The position numbers and the translations under genes were made by a program. The notes beneath the pieces are model-generated. The model was given only the letters and a program-made list of their open reading frames with translations, ran no database searches and was not told the DNA's origin. Source: Takakia lepidozioides (lineage: Eukaryota; Streptophyta; Takakiopsida; Takakiales; Takakiaceae). Taken from it: a stretch of DNA of 64,000 bases. Where the stretch lies: positions 76,675,053 to 76,739,052 of the forward strand of contig CM060732.1 in the NCBI GenBank assembly GCA_030704615.1. The letters are read 5' to 3'. Positions 44,237 through 56,200 of this stretch are shown here, one piece after another. Numbering within the stretch: the first letter of the stretch is position 1; every line of letters starts with the position of its first letter.

Positions 44237-47160
44237 GGAAGATAATAGGAATAATGTAAGAACTTAATGCAAGCGCGTCAGGACGGTCCAGCCCTGACAC
44301 CCGTACCGCCGGTTCTTCGCCTCCGGCAGACATCGAAAGGCAGCCGGCTGGGCTCGGTCAATCCCTCCCCACCCCCGCCCTCATCCCATCGGCGTCGTCG
44401 CCCCTGCGTCGTCGTTCAGCGACACCAGTCCGCCGCTTCCAGCAGTCCGCCAGTTCCCTGTAACCCCCGCCCGGGTTCAACCATCACCCCCATGTAACCC
44501 TCTGTAACTCCGCCGAGTGTAACCCACATTACCATGTAACCCTTTGTAACCCATATAATCCCATGACCCTCTGTAACCCATGTAACCCTCTATAACACCG
44601 CAGAGTGCCACCCCCACTCCTATGTAACCCTCACTACATGTAACCCTCTGTAACCCATGTAACCCTTATAACACCGCAGAGTGTCACCCCCACCCCTATG
44701 TAACCCTCACTACATGTAACCCTCTGTAACACTTTGCAACCCTCTGTAACACTTTGCAACCCTCTGTAACACTTTGCAACCCATGTAACCCTATGTAACC
44801 CTCTGTAACAACGCAGAGTGTCGCCCTCACCCCTTATGTAACCCTCACTCCATGTAACCCTCTGTAACCCATGTAACCCTCTGTGACCCTTTGTAACCCT
44901 CACCACCATGTAACCCTCTGTAACACCGCAGAGTGTCACCCTCACCCGTATGTAACCCTCATTCCATGTAACCCTCTCTGACCCTCTGTAACCCTCACTC
45001 CATGTAACCCTCTGTGACCTCTATATCCCTCACCAGGTGTAACCCTTACCTCCATGTAACCCTCTGTAACACCGCAGAGTGTCACCCTCGCCACCATGTA
45101 ACCCTCACTCCATGTAACCCTCACAAACCCTCTGTGGCTCTGTAACCTATGTAACCCTCTGTAACACCGTAAAGTGTCGTCCTCACCCCTTATGTAACCC
45201 TCTATAACCCATGTAACCCTCTGTGACCCTTTGTAACCCTCACCACCATGTAACCCTCTGTAACACCGCAGAGTGTCACCTTCACCCCTATGTAACACTC
45301 ACTCCATGTAACCCTCTCTGACCCTCTATAACCCTCACCACCATGTAACCCTCTGTAACCCATGTGACCCTCTATATCCCTCACCAGGTGTAACCCTTAC
45401 CACCATGTAACCCTCTGTAACACCGCAGAGTGTCACCCTCGCCACCATGTAACCCTCACTCCATGTAACCCTCACAAACCCTCTGTGGCTCTGTAACCTA
45501 TGTAACCCTCTGTAACACCGTAGAGTGTCGTCCTCACCCCTTATGTAACCCTCTGTAACCCATGTAACCCTCTGTGACCCTTTGTAACCCTCACCACCAT
45601 GTAACCCTCTATAACACCGCAGAGTGTCACCCTCACCCGTATGTAACCCTCACTCCATGCAACCCTCTCTGACCCTCTATAACCCTCACCACCATGTAAC
45701 CCTCTGTAACCCATGTGACCCTCTATATCCCTCACCAGGTGTAACCCTTACCACCATGTAACCCTCTGTAACACCGCAGAGTGTCACCCTCGCCACCATG
45801 TAACCCTCCGTAACCCTCACAAACCCTTTGTGACACCGCAGAGTGTCGCCCTCACCCCTTATGTAACCCTCACTCCATGTAACCCTCTGTAACCCATGTA
45901 ACCCTCTGTGACCCTTTGTAACCCTCACCACCATGTAACCCTCTATAACACCGCAGAGTGTCACCCTCACCCCTATGTAACCCTCATTCCATGTAACCCT
46001 CTCTAACCCTCTGTAACCCATGTAACCCTCTCTGACCCTCTATATCCCTCACCAGGTGTAACCCTTACCACCATGTAACCCTCTGTAACACCGCAGAGTG
46101 TCACCCTCGCCACCATGTAACCCTCCGTAACCCACACAAACCCTCTGTGACACCGCAGAGTGTCACCATCATCCCCATGTAACCCTCACTCCATGTAACC
46201 CTCTGTGACCCTCCGTGGCTCTGTAACCCATGTAATCCTCTGTAACACCGTAGAGTGTCACCCTCACCCCTTATGTAACCCTCACTCCATGTAACCCTTT
46301 GTAATCCATGTAACCCTCACCACCATGTAACCCTCTATAACACCGCAGAGTGTCACCCTCACCCCTATGTAACCCTCATTCCATGTAACCCTCTCTAACC
46401 CTCTGTAACCCATGTAACCCTCTGTGACCCTCTATATCCCTCACCAGGTGTAACCCTTACCACCATGTAACCCTCTGTAACACCGCAGAGTGTCACCCTC
46501 GCCACCATGTAACCCTCCGTAACCCACACAAACCCTCTGTGACACCGCAGAGTGTCACCCTCATCCCCATGTAACCCTCACTCCATGTAACCCTGTGTGA
46601 CCCTCCGTGGCTCTGTAACCCATGTAATCCTCTGTAACACCGTAGAGTGTCACCCTCACCCCTTATGTAATTCTCACTCCATGTAACCCTTTGTAACCCA
46701 TGTAACCCTCACCACCATGTAACCCTCTGTAACACCGCAGAGTGTCACCCTCACCCGTATGTAACCCTCATTCCATGTAACCCTCTTTGACCCTCTGTAA
46801 CCCTCACTCCATGTAACCCTCTGTGACCCTCTATATCCCTCACCAGGTGTAACCCTTACCTCCATGTAACCCTCTGTAACACCGCAGAGTGTCACCCTCG
46901 CCACCATGTAACCCTCACAAACCCTCTGTGGCTCTGTAACCTATGTAACCCTCTGTAACACCATAGAGTGTCGTCCTCACCCCTTATATAACCCTCTGTA
47001 ACCCATGTAACCCTCTGTGACCCTTTGTAACCCTCACCACCATGTAACCCTCTGTAACACCGCAGAGTGTCACCCTCACCCCTATGTAACCCTCACTCCA
47101 TGTAACCCTCTCTGACCCTCTGTAACCCTCACCACCATGTAACCCTCAGTATCACCGCCT
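44237..47160 (+). repeat. left terminal inverted repeat with TGTAACCC array
   Basis: Bases 44237-44470 are unique and GC-rich. From about 44470 to 47160 the sequence is an irregular tandem array. Its units combine CCATGTAACCCTCTGTAACA, CCGCAGAGTGTCACCCTCAC and CCCTATGTAACCCTCACTCC in changing order, giving higher-order units of a few hundred bases. Long open frames on the minus strand (of the V-T-L-C-G-V-T-E-G-Y-M type) are by-products of the repeat, not genes. The array ends at CCGCCTCGTGTA, a word also seen (inverted) where the right-hand array begins near 56985. Confidence 0.92.
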
Positions 47161-47194
47161 CGTGTACATCATACACGTGTAAACTATCCGACGG

Positions 47195-47240
47195 CCGAAT
47201 GGAGGTTTAAATAGAGGCCGAAACCCTAATTTGCTCTCTC
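47195..47240 (+). promoter_or_regulatory. possible promoter: TATA-like box and telobox just inside the left array
   Basis: GGTTTAAATAGAGGCCG is followed by AAACCCTAATTTGCTCTCTCC. TTTAAATA resembles a plant TATA box, and AAACCCTAA is a telobox, common in plant core promoters. It lies at the inner edge of the left terminus and points towards the zinc-finger gene, as MuDR promoters do. A transcript from here would need a long 5' leader or leader intron to reach the ATG at 48470. Confidence 0.35.
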
Positions 47241-47323
47241 CATCCGTTTCCAGATTCTTAGCTCGCTCGTTTTTTTGCTTTGGGGCATCAGCTTTCTGCA
47301 ATTCCCATGGTGCCCAATCGGCT

Positions 47324-47690
47324 TCACACATCAATGCGAAAGATTTGTAGTTCATTCAGTTCAGTATCGTCATCCCAGCAACATACAAGACAACTCTTTC
47401 CGTGCAACGATCCGTCAAATTTATTACCACGGTTTTCTCTACGATTGATACGGTTGTCTCTATTCTTTTTCTTTCTCAATGTCATTCTTGTTGTTTTGTC
47501 ACCGTCCCCGATGGCTATGGTATTCCTAAGATCCGCATTAGGAAAGGGTTTTGTTTCTTTCGGTCTAGCCATGCAAGCAGCCGCTCATTTGACGGGGTGC
47601 CCATTCACTCTCCTCTCGTGTATCTTTTGTTCACACACCAGCCGGGGCAGCCTACTCATCGCTATTATGGATGCAATACGTATCGAATCA
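47324..47690 (-). pseudogene. inverted, decayed fragment of the element's own zinc-finger gene
   Basis: On the minus strand, MARPKETKPFPNADL (from 47572) matches MARPKGTKPFPDAEL of the gene at 48470, and the DNA around it is clearly similar (AGACCGAAAG, then ACAAAACC and TTTCCTAATGCGGA). Upstream, RRVNGHPVK, a stop, then AAACMARP corresponds to SRLNRHIVDGTAACMARP. A TGA stop and lost zinc ligands show decay. The part encoding the Ser/Pro-rich region is deleted. It is the only duplicated gene segment in the element and runs opposite to the full gene about 0.9-1.3 kb away. Confidence 0.75.
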
Positions 47691-48469
47691 TGCGTGTTTT
47701 GCAAGCACTGTCAACCGGTTACATGTCTGATGGTTTATATGACTACCTCACGTGTGGTATGGTTACACACAGGGGGTTACACGGTGTTTTCTTTCTCAAT
47801 ACATGCTAGCTTGGTAGACGGTTTAGTAATGGAGGTTTAGATGGGTTGACATGTTTGATGGGTTACGTGGATGTTGCGCTCGCGGAGCCACATAGGCTAG
47901 GGTTACATGGGTGGGGCATTACATTGACCATGTTTACCTGGAGGTTGCATACTAATGGTTTGATATGACAGGGTTACATCGATGTTGTGTTCGGGAGTCA
48001 CATAGACTAGGGGTACATGAGGTTGTGACGAAGGGTTACATCATATCTGGGTACCTGACGGAGGGTTACACTCGACGTGCCTGGCATTCGAGTAATGGCC
48101 GGTTTATCGCGCTCACAAGTGTAGGGTTACGGGTTACACTCCGCTATTCCGGGTGACACCGGGATTGCAACTCATACACGTGTGAGTCAGCGCGGATATA
48201 ATTGATTGCAAGCCGCCAGATTTTAATGAACCACCGTCTTTCGCTTAACCGACGTGCCTTACGGGTGACATCTAGCTAGCTTCGTTCTTCGTTCTTTGAT
48301 CATTGTTCAGTTTTCCCCTTCTCGCAGCCATTCATATTCTTCCTGCACTCCTTGCTGTGCGTGCTCCCTGTTGTGCATTCTTCGGAATTCTCTTGGTCTT
48401 GGTCTTTTCTTGTCTTGTCTTTTCTTGCTCTTGCTCTTCTCTTCTCTTCTGTCAGCTTTTTCTTTTGTC
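47690..48469. other. leader region of the zinc-finger gene with GGGTTACA words
   Basis: From 47760 to 48150 the plus strand carries repeated GGGTTACA words, the reverse of the orientation in the left array. From 48280 a pyrimidine-rich leader runs to the start codon. TTGTTCAG at about 48302-48309 could be the acceptor of a leader intron. Confidence 0.45.
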
Positions 48470-51400
48470 ATGGCTGATTGTTATTTGTTCCCTGGAGAGG
48501 CTACTATTCCATTTGATCACTTGAAAAGGGATGGCGAACGAGTTCGCTTTTGGTACACTGAGCATGAGCATGCTACAATGATCGCGTACTGCCACACCAG
48601 GTGTAGAGAGGCCAAGGTGGAGGGAGCAAAGGGCCGGCCTAAGTTCAAATGTCCTTATTGTGGGGCAGTAAAGGTAGATAAGAGCAGATTGAATCGGCAT
48701 ATTGTCGATGGAACGGCCGCATGTATGGCCAGACCGAAAGGAACAAAACCGTTTCCTGATGCGGAGCTCAAGCATGCCATGGCTGTTGAAAATGTGATGA
48801 ATTCTGTTCCAGCTTCTTCTGTTGATGCATATCATGCATGGATTCTGCAAAATAGGGTGGCTTTGGGTGAGATTGCAGATCCTATTGAAGTGCCTGCTGT
48901 TGTACCTTCTTCGGCTATTTCTGCTACAGAGGTTCCATCTTCTAGTGCTCCTGCTGTTTCTGTCCCTGGTCCTTCTATTCGGCAGGTTTCTAACGAGAGA
49001 GACAAGCGGCGATTGAGCCCGCCTCTACCTGTCCCTATTGCAAAGAAAATCAACATTGCAAACCGGGGAAACCGGAGCTCAAGGTTCATCTTGCGAAAGA
49101 GAACTCCAGGCTCAATCCTTCTGCTACCGCATGGCCTTATTCCTCAGTTCCCATTTCCGAATGTCAATGAGAAGGGGTTTTGGCCGGCATTCCAAGAATT
49201 TGTTGCGCGAGGCGAGGGCGCAGTCCATGCGACAGCTGCAAAATCAAGTTGGGTTCTATCGACAGACAATCAAGTTGGATTCCCTGCCATTTCTCTGTTT
49301 TTCAAATTTGGGCTGTTGTCTATCCATGTAACCCTTTGTGTTACCCCCCCTGTCTCTCCTGTGGCGTGTAACCCAGAGTGTAACCCACCTACAGAGGACC
49401 CCTTTTAAAAACCCCTATGGTGTGTAACCCACCTCTGTGTAACCCCGTGTAGCCCATCTTGTTTGTAACCCATTTTCATGTGTAACCCCTCGTGCTGTAA
49501 CATTTTTCTCTGGTGTAACCCCTCACGCTTTATTGCGCAGGGAGGTCGATATCATCTTAGAAGCGATGATATGGACAGTGTTGTTGCTGCCCACAAGGCA
49601 TTTACTGCCCAGCCGGATCATGGTCCGTTAATGATAGAGGAATTGAATCGGGTGAAGGAGTATTTAGAGAGCATTGGGCATCCTGACATGCCAAAGCAGA
49701 AAAAGAAAAAAGGTGGGAGACTTACACGAGTCCATCGAGAGAGCCAAGCCTCACATGATGATGACACGATGGACGAACTAGCTGTTGGCAATACCGACCT
49801 TGACGATGCCAGAACTTCAAATCCTCTTGTCATCACTACTGTAGATGGAATCAAAGGTTTGGTTGTTCCACATCCGTTGGAATTCACTCGTGGTTTTGCC
49901 GAAGGATTGATCAGTCAAATGGAGAATCTCACCAAACCGCACATTGGACCGCCACCACTCCTTTTGAGAATTCTAGCCCACAACGATGTAAGAAATCATG
50001 GCAGGTCAGTTTCCCAAACGCATCCCAGGTTGGGGTTCACGACTGAACTTCTGGAAAGTGCTCTTACGGCCTCAAAGGTGAAGGACCTGGTCGATGAGTA
50101 TTATGGCTTTAGTCTGATGTACTTTGCACAACCTGGTGACGGAATTGCGACCTTGGATTCTGAGCTCGAAGACTTAAGATCGAGTTTGAGTACAGAAGAG
50201 TGGGGTGACCGGTCAATTAAGATCAACGGAGCTATATAGTTTTGCAAGGCAAGCCGTCGTCGCGCCGCCCATCACTTTGCGATCCAACAGAGAGAATCGT
50301 TTATCCAGCTTTGGTGTTGTGGCCTCTTCAGCGAATCACCAACAGAAATGGACTTCAATGCGCGTTTGGGCATCCAGTATATGAGAGACCTTGGGTCTGT
50401 AGTGCCTTGGTATCTCTGTAAGTGTTACTCCATCCACTGTCACCCCTCTCGTCGTGTAACCCCTTTGTGTGTAATCTTGTAATCATTGTAACCCTCGCTA
50501 TGTGGAACCTTGTAACTCAGTGTAACCCTCGTTGTGTGTAACCCTGTAATCAGTGTAACCCTCGGCTATGTGGAACCTTGTACTCAGTGTAACCCTCGCT
50601 GTGTGTAAATCAGTGTAACCCTCGGAGTATGTAACCCTGTAATCAGTGTACCCCTAATGGTACCCCTCGCTGTGTTACCCTAGATTTGTTACCCTCTCGT
50701 TGTGTAATCTCAGTAGTGTAACCCATGGTAGTGTAACCCATTGCAAACTACTGTCTCTAACAGGGTGGTGTAACCCATATCGTGTAATCCGAACCACTGT
50801 CTTGTCCTAGTCAGTGTAACCCTTACATAGTGTAACCCTTGCACTTTCAAAAACCTCGTTCCACGACTAAAAACCTTTGTCTTTTCCCCGATGCAGATGA
50901 GTCCGAGCTCATGACCAATCAAGTCGCCAATGCGTTCAAAAACCTTTTTGAGGCTCAACGTGAGCTTCACGAAGTTGTGTATGGGGCCCCTCCACAATGC
51001 GATACAGGGGGCGTAGGGGGCGCGCAGACGAGCGATGGGCCAATTTCCGCCCCGCAGAGCGATGATGTACATGACGAGGACATCATTCCAAGTCAATCTG
51101 CCGTTGTATCTTTGTCGCAGGTTGGTGAATTGTACTCAACCCAGCTGCACTTAGGGGTGAACCTAGCAGACTTGACGCGGGATTTGCCCATGATTTCTGA
51201 TATTGATACTGAAGATGATACATCAAGGTGGAACACCCAAGTGCGAACCTCTTTGTCCGCAGCCCCAGTCATTTCTTTTGAAGGTCTTAATCGAAGAATC
51301 GGGGACCCGCTTGACCCAGAGTCTGTGTATGACTTTGAATCTGGAGATGCTGGGTTGAACCCTCGATGCAGCAATGTAAGTATTTGTCAGGATCATGTGG

Positions 51401-51867
51401 TCAACCTCTCTCAGAATGACCCAGCCTTCGTGGGTCCCATTGATGCGCAGGGTGACTCTGCAAGGGGAGGATGCCCTGAAACCGAGGGTTACACTGCACC
51501 TGAGGGTGACACTGTGCAGAGAGGAGCAACAGGGAAGGAGGGTTACACTGCACCTCAGGGTGACACTGTGCAGAGAGGAGCAACAGGGAAGGAGGGTTAC
51601 ACTGCACCTCAGGGTGACACTGTGCAGAGAGGAGCAACAGGGAAGGAGGGTTACACTGCACCTCAAGGTGACACTACGGATACCGGTGTGGCTGACAATG
51701 TCGTGAGGGACATTGTCGTGGGAACCACAGAAGATCGAACCCGTCATAGGCGGGCGTTTACTGCAAGTTGGTTCAACGAGTCAACCATGATAGCTTCCCG
51801 TACTCATATGATTAGTTGGCTGTGTGACGAGATGGACAAAGACTTGGTCAGATGGCCAAAGAAATAA
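48470..51867 (+). CDS. MULE-encoded zinc-finger protein of unknown function (second gene of the element)
   Basis: Three exons join in phase: 48470-49327, 49541-50417 and 50897-51867, giving 901 codons. The start is the ATG of MADCYLFPGEATIPFDHL; the open frame further upstream is a pyrimidine-rich leader. Residues 61-85 (KCPYCGAVK, then SRLNRHIVDGTAAC) form a C-x2-C-x12-H-x7-C zinc finger, so DNA binding is likely. A Ser/Pro/Val-rich linker and a basic cluster (PKQKKKKGGR, a possible nuclear signal) follow. Exon 3 holds 3.5 copies of an 18-residue repeat. An in-frame TAG at 50237-50239 (codon 519) is followed by clearly coding sequence (FCKASRRRAAHHFAIQQRES) up to a CTCT|GTAAGT donor. The product is therefore truncated, read through or mutated. 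I recognise no homologue. By position it corresponds to mudrB of MuDR, but no sequence similarity is claimed. Confidence 0.75.
49328..49540 (+). other. intron 1 of the zinc-finger gene, made of GTGTAACCC words
   Basis: The intron starts GTAACCC, so the element's own motif supplies the GT donor, and it ends TTATTGCGCAG. Most of its length is copies of GTGTAACCC. The flanking exons are both in phase 0, which supports this assignment. Confidence 0.7.
50418..50896 (+). other. intron 2 of the zinc-finger gene, rich in GTGTAACCC words
   Basis: The donor is GTAAGT and the acceptor is CCCCGATGCAG. The interior (50440-50840) is dominated by GTGTAACCC and close variants. Phase 1 at the donor and two bases at the acceptor restore the frame (TAT codon). 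Confidence 0.7.
51487..51690 (+). repeat. in-frame 54-bp tandem repeat in exon 3
   Basis: Three and a half copies of a 54-base unit encode EGYTAPQGDTVQRGATGK. Each unit begins GAGGGTTACACTGCACCT, so the element's GGGTTACA motif is translated as part of E-G-Y-T. Copies are nearly identical, indicating recent expansion. Confidence 0.95.
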
Positions 51868-53216
51868 ATAGCGTCTCTTGATGCATTTTTGCTTCTATGT
51901 GGTTTGTTCGTAACACTTCATAGTTTGGGTTTCATGCAATGGGCTTACATGGGGTTACACCTTATAAGGTTACATGAAGTGGAATCATAGACAAGTACTT
52001 GGGTACACCTTTGGGCCCTGGGGCAATGGGCTTACACTCTGTGGGTTCACACATAAGTGATGGGTTACACCATGCCGGGTCTCACAACGTGGGGTTACAC
52101 TTATGGGTTACATACCTGGCTATGTCAGGGTCACGTTGCTGAAACAGTATACTTTCGTGGCATGTAACCCCACCTCGACTATGCGCATTTGTTTTATTTT
52201 TTATTTTTTTCGCACTGAAGTGTTTGTGCACTGAAGTTCTCAGATTTATACTACATGGGGTTACATACATGAGGGCTATGTACAATGGGTTACATACGAT
52301 GGGGTCACAATAGTGTGGGGGTAACATCTGGTCGGGCTACATACTTCTTGGAGTTACAACACTCTGGGTTACACTCACTCAAGAGGGTTACACAGTTCTA
52401 AGTTACACTGTGCACAATGAAAGTGGGCAGGGTTGCCTATACAAGGGCTACGTGTCGTGGGGATACATAAGATGGGGTGATGTAGCATCGGGGTTTATAG
52501 CGTGCACCCCAAATTGTACAATGGGTTACATGCGATGGGGTGACATCAATGGGGGTTACATATGGTCGGGATACATACTTCTTGGGGTTACACAACAACA
52601 AGTTACACTCCGGAGGGCTACACTGGTCCATAACATAGGTTGAACGGAATGATTATCTATCTCATGGATTACACGTCCATGGGTTACACACAAATTGGGT
52701 TACACATAGAGGGGTTACACATACAGGGGCTAGTGTTGGTGACTAAAGGTGCTCGACTTCAACATCTTCCCACTCTGTATTGAAGGGTCATGTAACCCCG
52801 GTAGACTAACCCAGACCCTGTAGTCACATTGTAGTCACATTGTTCTCAGAGTTACACCACTGACAACAATATTCTATGGGGTTACATACTAGGTTACACT
52901 GTTGATAGTTACATTGCAGTTACACTTGGAGTTACACCACAATGAGTTACACTGAAGAGGTTCACACTCATCTGTGTTACACTGTGTGGAGTACCACAGA
53001 TGCAAGTTACACTAAGTAGAGCTATGTTACGTTATGAAACCCCAGACAGTGTAACCCTGCGGTGTGTCACCCCGGCCCATGGGTGTCCCATTGAGTGGGT
53101 TACATAGGTTGAATGTGGATGGAATGGCAAAGTGAATAACAACCCATGAACAGACATGTACTTCATATTAAACTTGGTGATCACAAAGTAAGTGTCATTG
53201 CCAATGGACTCAATGG
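51868..53216. other. region between the two convergent gene ends, rich in GGGTTACA
   Basis: Both genes end here. The plus strand carries many GGGTTACA and related words (51940-53000), then a short stretch in the opposite orientation (GTGTAACCC near 53050). No coding sequence is seen. Overlapping 3' ends of the two transcripts could pair here. Confidence 0.6.
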
Positions 53217-56200
53217 TCACTTACTACGGAACCGGTCTACAAAATCTACTTTCCTGGCAAGGGACATGTTGTTTCCATCATCATTTTTTATGAATGGAAC
53301 TGCTTGAAGAGGGTGCAACAGACCTTTGTCGATTCTAACTTGTAAAGTGGACAGCCTCCCACGAACACAACGAAGCTCGGCAAGCAAATGTTTGCGCATT
53401 GTTTCACTCTCATTGCCAAGAAGCGACAGGGACTTCATCTCAGATTCAATTGATGAAACATCCGATGGCTCCTGCCGACCACGCTGGGATGATGCTGAGC
53501 ACTCCGTAGGCTCTGCTAGATTCACAACTTCCTCCTCTGCATCAATATCTGGAAGTTCCGATTTCATCAACATGTGAAGACCTCCATGAATGGTCCCGAG
53601 CTTTGTGCCACAGAGCTTCACAATAAGCCCTTCCTTCAGATTTGGCTTCATCAATTGAAGAACGCGGATTTGATGTTTGCACAAGTTACCCTTCAAAGCC
53701 CATGGACAATCGCAACAAGCCCAGGTGGTCGCAGGTGCATAGATTGTGTAGCTTCGACCGGCCGTTTGAACACTATCCACAATCGCCGGATGACCAGGAA
53801 CAGTGGGCAAATGAACATTGACATCAGGGATCTCCCTTGCAGTCCAAACAGCATTACTGATAAATTCCTCCTGTCGTACATTCCTTTTGAAGCCTTTCGA
53901 TTTCAAGTTATCTCTATACCAATAGTGGGTTAGAACAGGACCCACGAGTTCGCTGATCAGCCAATCGATTCTCCTGCCATCAAGCCTTTGCTTTCCCGAG
54001 CGTAAACGAGCCTTCAAATTTCCGTGCCAAGATTCAATTGCGGCATTAGTATCCTGACTTGCGTGGGGAATATAACGAGCCCCCGTGATCCACATGCTCA
54101 GTTTTGGGACCCATTCCATTCTGATGTAACGTAGGAAGTCACGCGCAAGCGGATAGGAATAATTCAAATCTTCCAGTCGCTCCAGCGCCCACTCTTCTGG
54201 GGTGACTCCCACACAGGCGTTAATGCCGTACATTACGTCGCCAAGCTGTTTCAAAACAGCATTGCGAGTGTATGGATCGGGCATCTTACGCCACGAATGT
54301 TTCAGCCAAGCGCGGCGAACTTGCCAAAGGCATAGAAATATTGCTACGTCCCCAAACGATTCCCTGCACGCACACACATCAAATGCCACCCAATCCATCA
54401 GTGTAACTCTTGTCAGTGTAACTCTTATCAGAGGAACTCTTCGCAGTGTAACTCGTAGAAGTGTAACTCTTCAAAGTGTCACTCTTAGTAGTGTGACTCA
54501 TGTAACCCCTCGTGCATCTGGTCATGTAACTATCAGTGAAACTCACAGCAGTGTAACCCAACACATATAACCCCTCGTAGCGCTGTAACGCAATCCATGT
54601 TACACCGTGTAACTCTCAGAGCGACCCAACCCATACAACCCTCTGCGATGCTCCCAGTGTAACTCACATGCTATAGCAGTGCAACCTAATCCATGTAGGA
54701 CTGCGGATGACACGCCGTGTAACTCCCTGTGTAACTCGCAGTGTAACCCTCTGTCTACCTCATAGCAGTGTAACCCTCGGTCTAACTCACAGTAGTATAA
54801 CCCTCGGTCTAACTCACAGCAGTGTAACCCTCCGTCCAACTCAAGGCAGTATAACCATCTGTCTAACTGATAGTGTAACCCTCAGTGTAATAGACAGCAC
54901 TGCAACCCAATCCATGTAACCCCTCGAGCAACTGACAGTGTAACTCCAAGTGTTACAGGCAGCAATGCACCCCCTCGTGTAACTGGCAGTTTAACTCTTA
55001 CTGTGATTCTCAGTGTAACTAGCAGCAGTGTAGCCCGATCCATGAAACCCCTCGTGCATGCAACTTGTAGTGTGACTCAGAACATTGTAACTTCTAGCCG
55101 TGTACCTGATAGCATTGATTTCTGCGTCTGCATCGTCGACAACAAAAGCATTTGGCCTCCAATCTGGTTTGCTCTGAAGAAGTCGGTCGCGAAGACGTTT
55201 CATCCAGGGGCTCAAGTCAGTCGTTTTGTTTCTCGCTGATATAATATAAGCAACAGGTATGCCGTTGAGCCATTCGTCGAACACCATCATGGTATACATT
55301 GGGAACTGCAATGTCGCAATGGTACAAAAATGAATAAGGTGAGCGTTAAAATATTGGCAACAGTTGCATGGCACTCACATTTCAGAATGCAATGAAAGGT
55401 AAAGCGTGACACGAATACCTTATTTTCGTTGGTCCCAAATGTTGCATCGCAGGATACCACACGGTTGTGTCCCAAGTCGATCATTTTCTGTTTTTGCCAC
55501 TCCGTTTGTATTCCAATTACGAACTTCAAATCACCCGCCACTGGCGCTGTCTCTTCATGGTAGAAGAAGACGCTTTCAGGATTGCTATTGACCCACATAC
55601 GTACACTTTGTGCATCATCTGGATGTTTTTTGTAACTCTCAATCGCAAGCTTGTCGGCAATGTTTCTCACGTCGTACTCGAACAAGAAACAATCGCGACT
55701 CCACTCCATGCCTGGCTGAGACGCACAAGCTTCCTGGAGTTGTTGAGTGTGTTGTGTCATAATCATAGCTGGAGATAGGCCACTGCGAAGACTATCGACG
55801 ATCCACTGTTTCATATCTTGGCTGAGACGAGGGGCATGCACGAATCGCGAGAAATGGGAAGAGGGGTCAGCTGAACCATGACATGGCTTTCCTTTTGCAT
55901 CCACATGCTGTTTCTGGAAGTATGTGATGATTGCCAACTCTGAATCTAGAAAACACTGGCCAACTTTGAAGCTACACGTACACCCACGTTTGTATGACTC
56001 TCCGAAATCCGCTGCCTTACGTCTGATTCGCTTGACTGCTGTTTGATTATCGGAGGCTGCTATCGGTTTTTCTTTTTTCTTCACAATCGGCGGGTCCGTG
56101 CGCCTATCTATCGGGCCGTAGCAGCAGTGGTACCTACAAAAAAAGCATATAAAGCGAGGAGGGTTATCGCCATATACGACTTTGCTAGACTAGCAGAAAG

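Noticed and set aside
44267-44497. Open frame MQARQDGPALTPV... at the left terminus and its twin near 58774-59004
   Set aside because: The same frame appears at both ends only because the ends are inverted copies. It runs into the array and has no domain.
44634-46907. Long minus-strand open frames rich in V-T-L-C-G-V-T-E-G-Y-M (and plus-strand equivalents at 57086-58244)
   Set aside because: They lie entirely in the terminal motif arrays. Repeat units without stop codons stay open by chance and encode only the repeat, with no independent domain.
44470-47160. Telomere or interstitial telomeric repeat
   Set aside because: The word is TGTAACCC with variable spacing, not the plant CCCTAAA repeat, and it lies within transposon boundaries marked by a target duplication.
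47280-47840. Plus-strand open frame of 186 residues just inside the left terminus
   Set aside because: Its middle is the antisense of the decayed zinc-finger fragment, and the rest is low-complexity. It is a shadow frame.
51223-51747. Minus-strand 174-residue frame (L-P-C-C-S-S-L-H-S-V repeats)
   Set aside because: It is the antisense of the in-frame 54-bp repeat in exon 3 of the zinc-finger gene.
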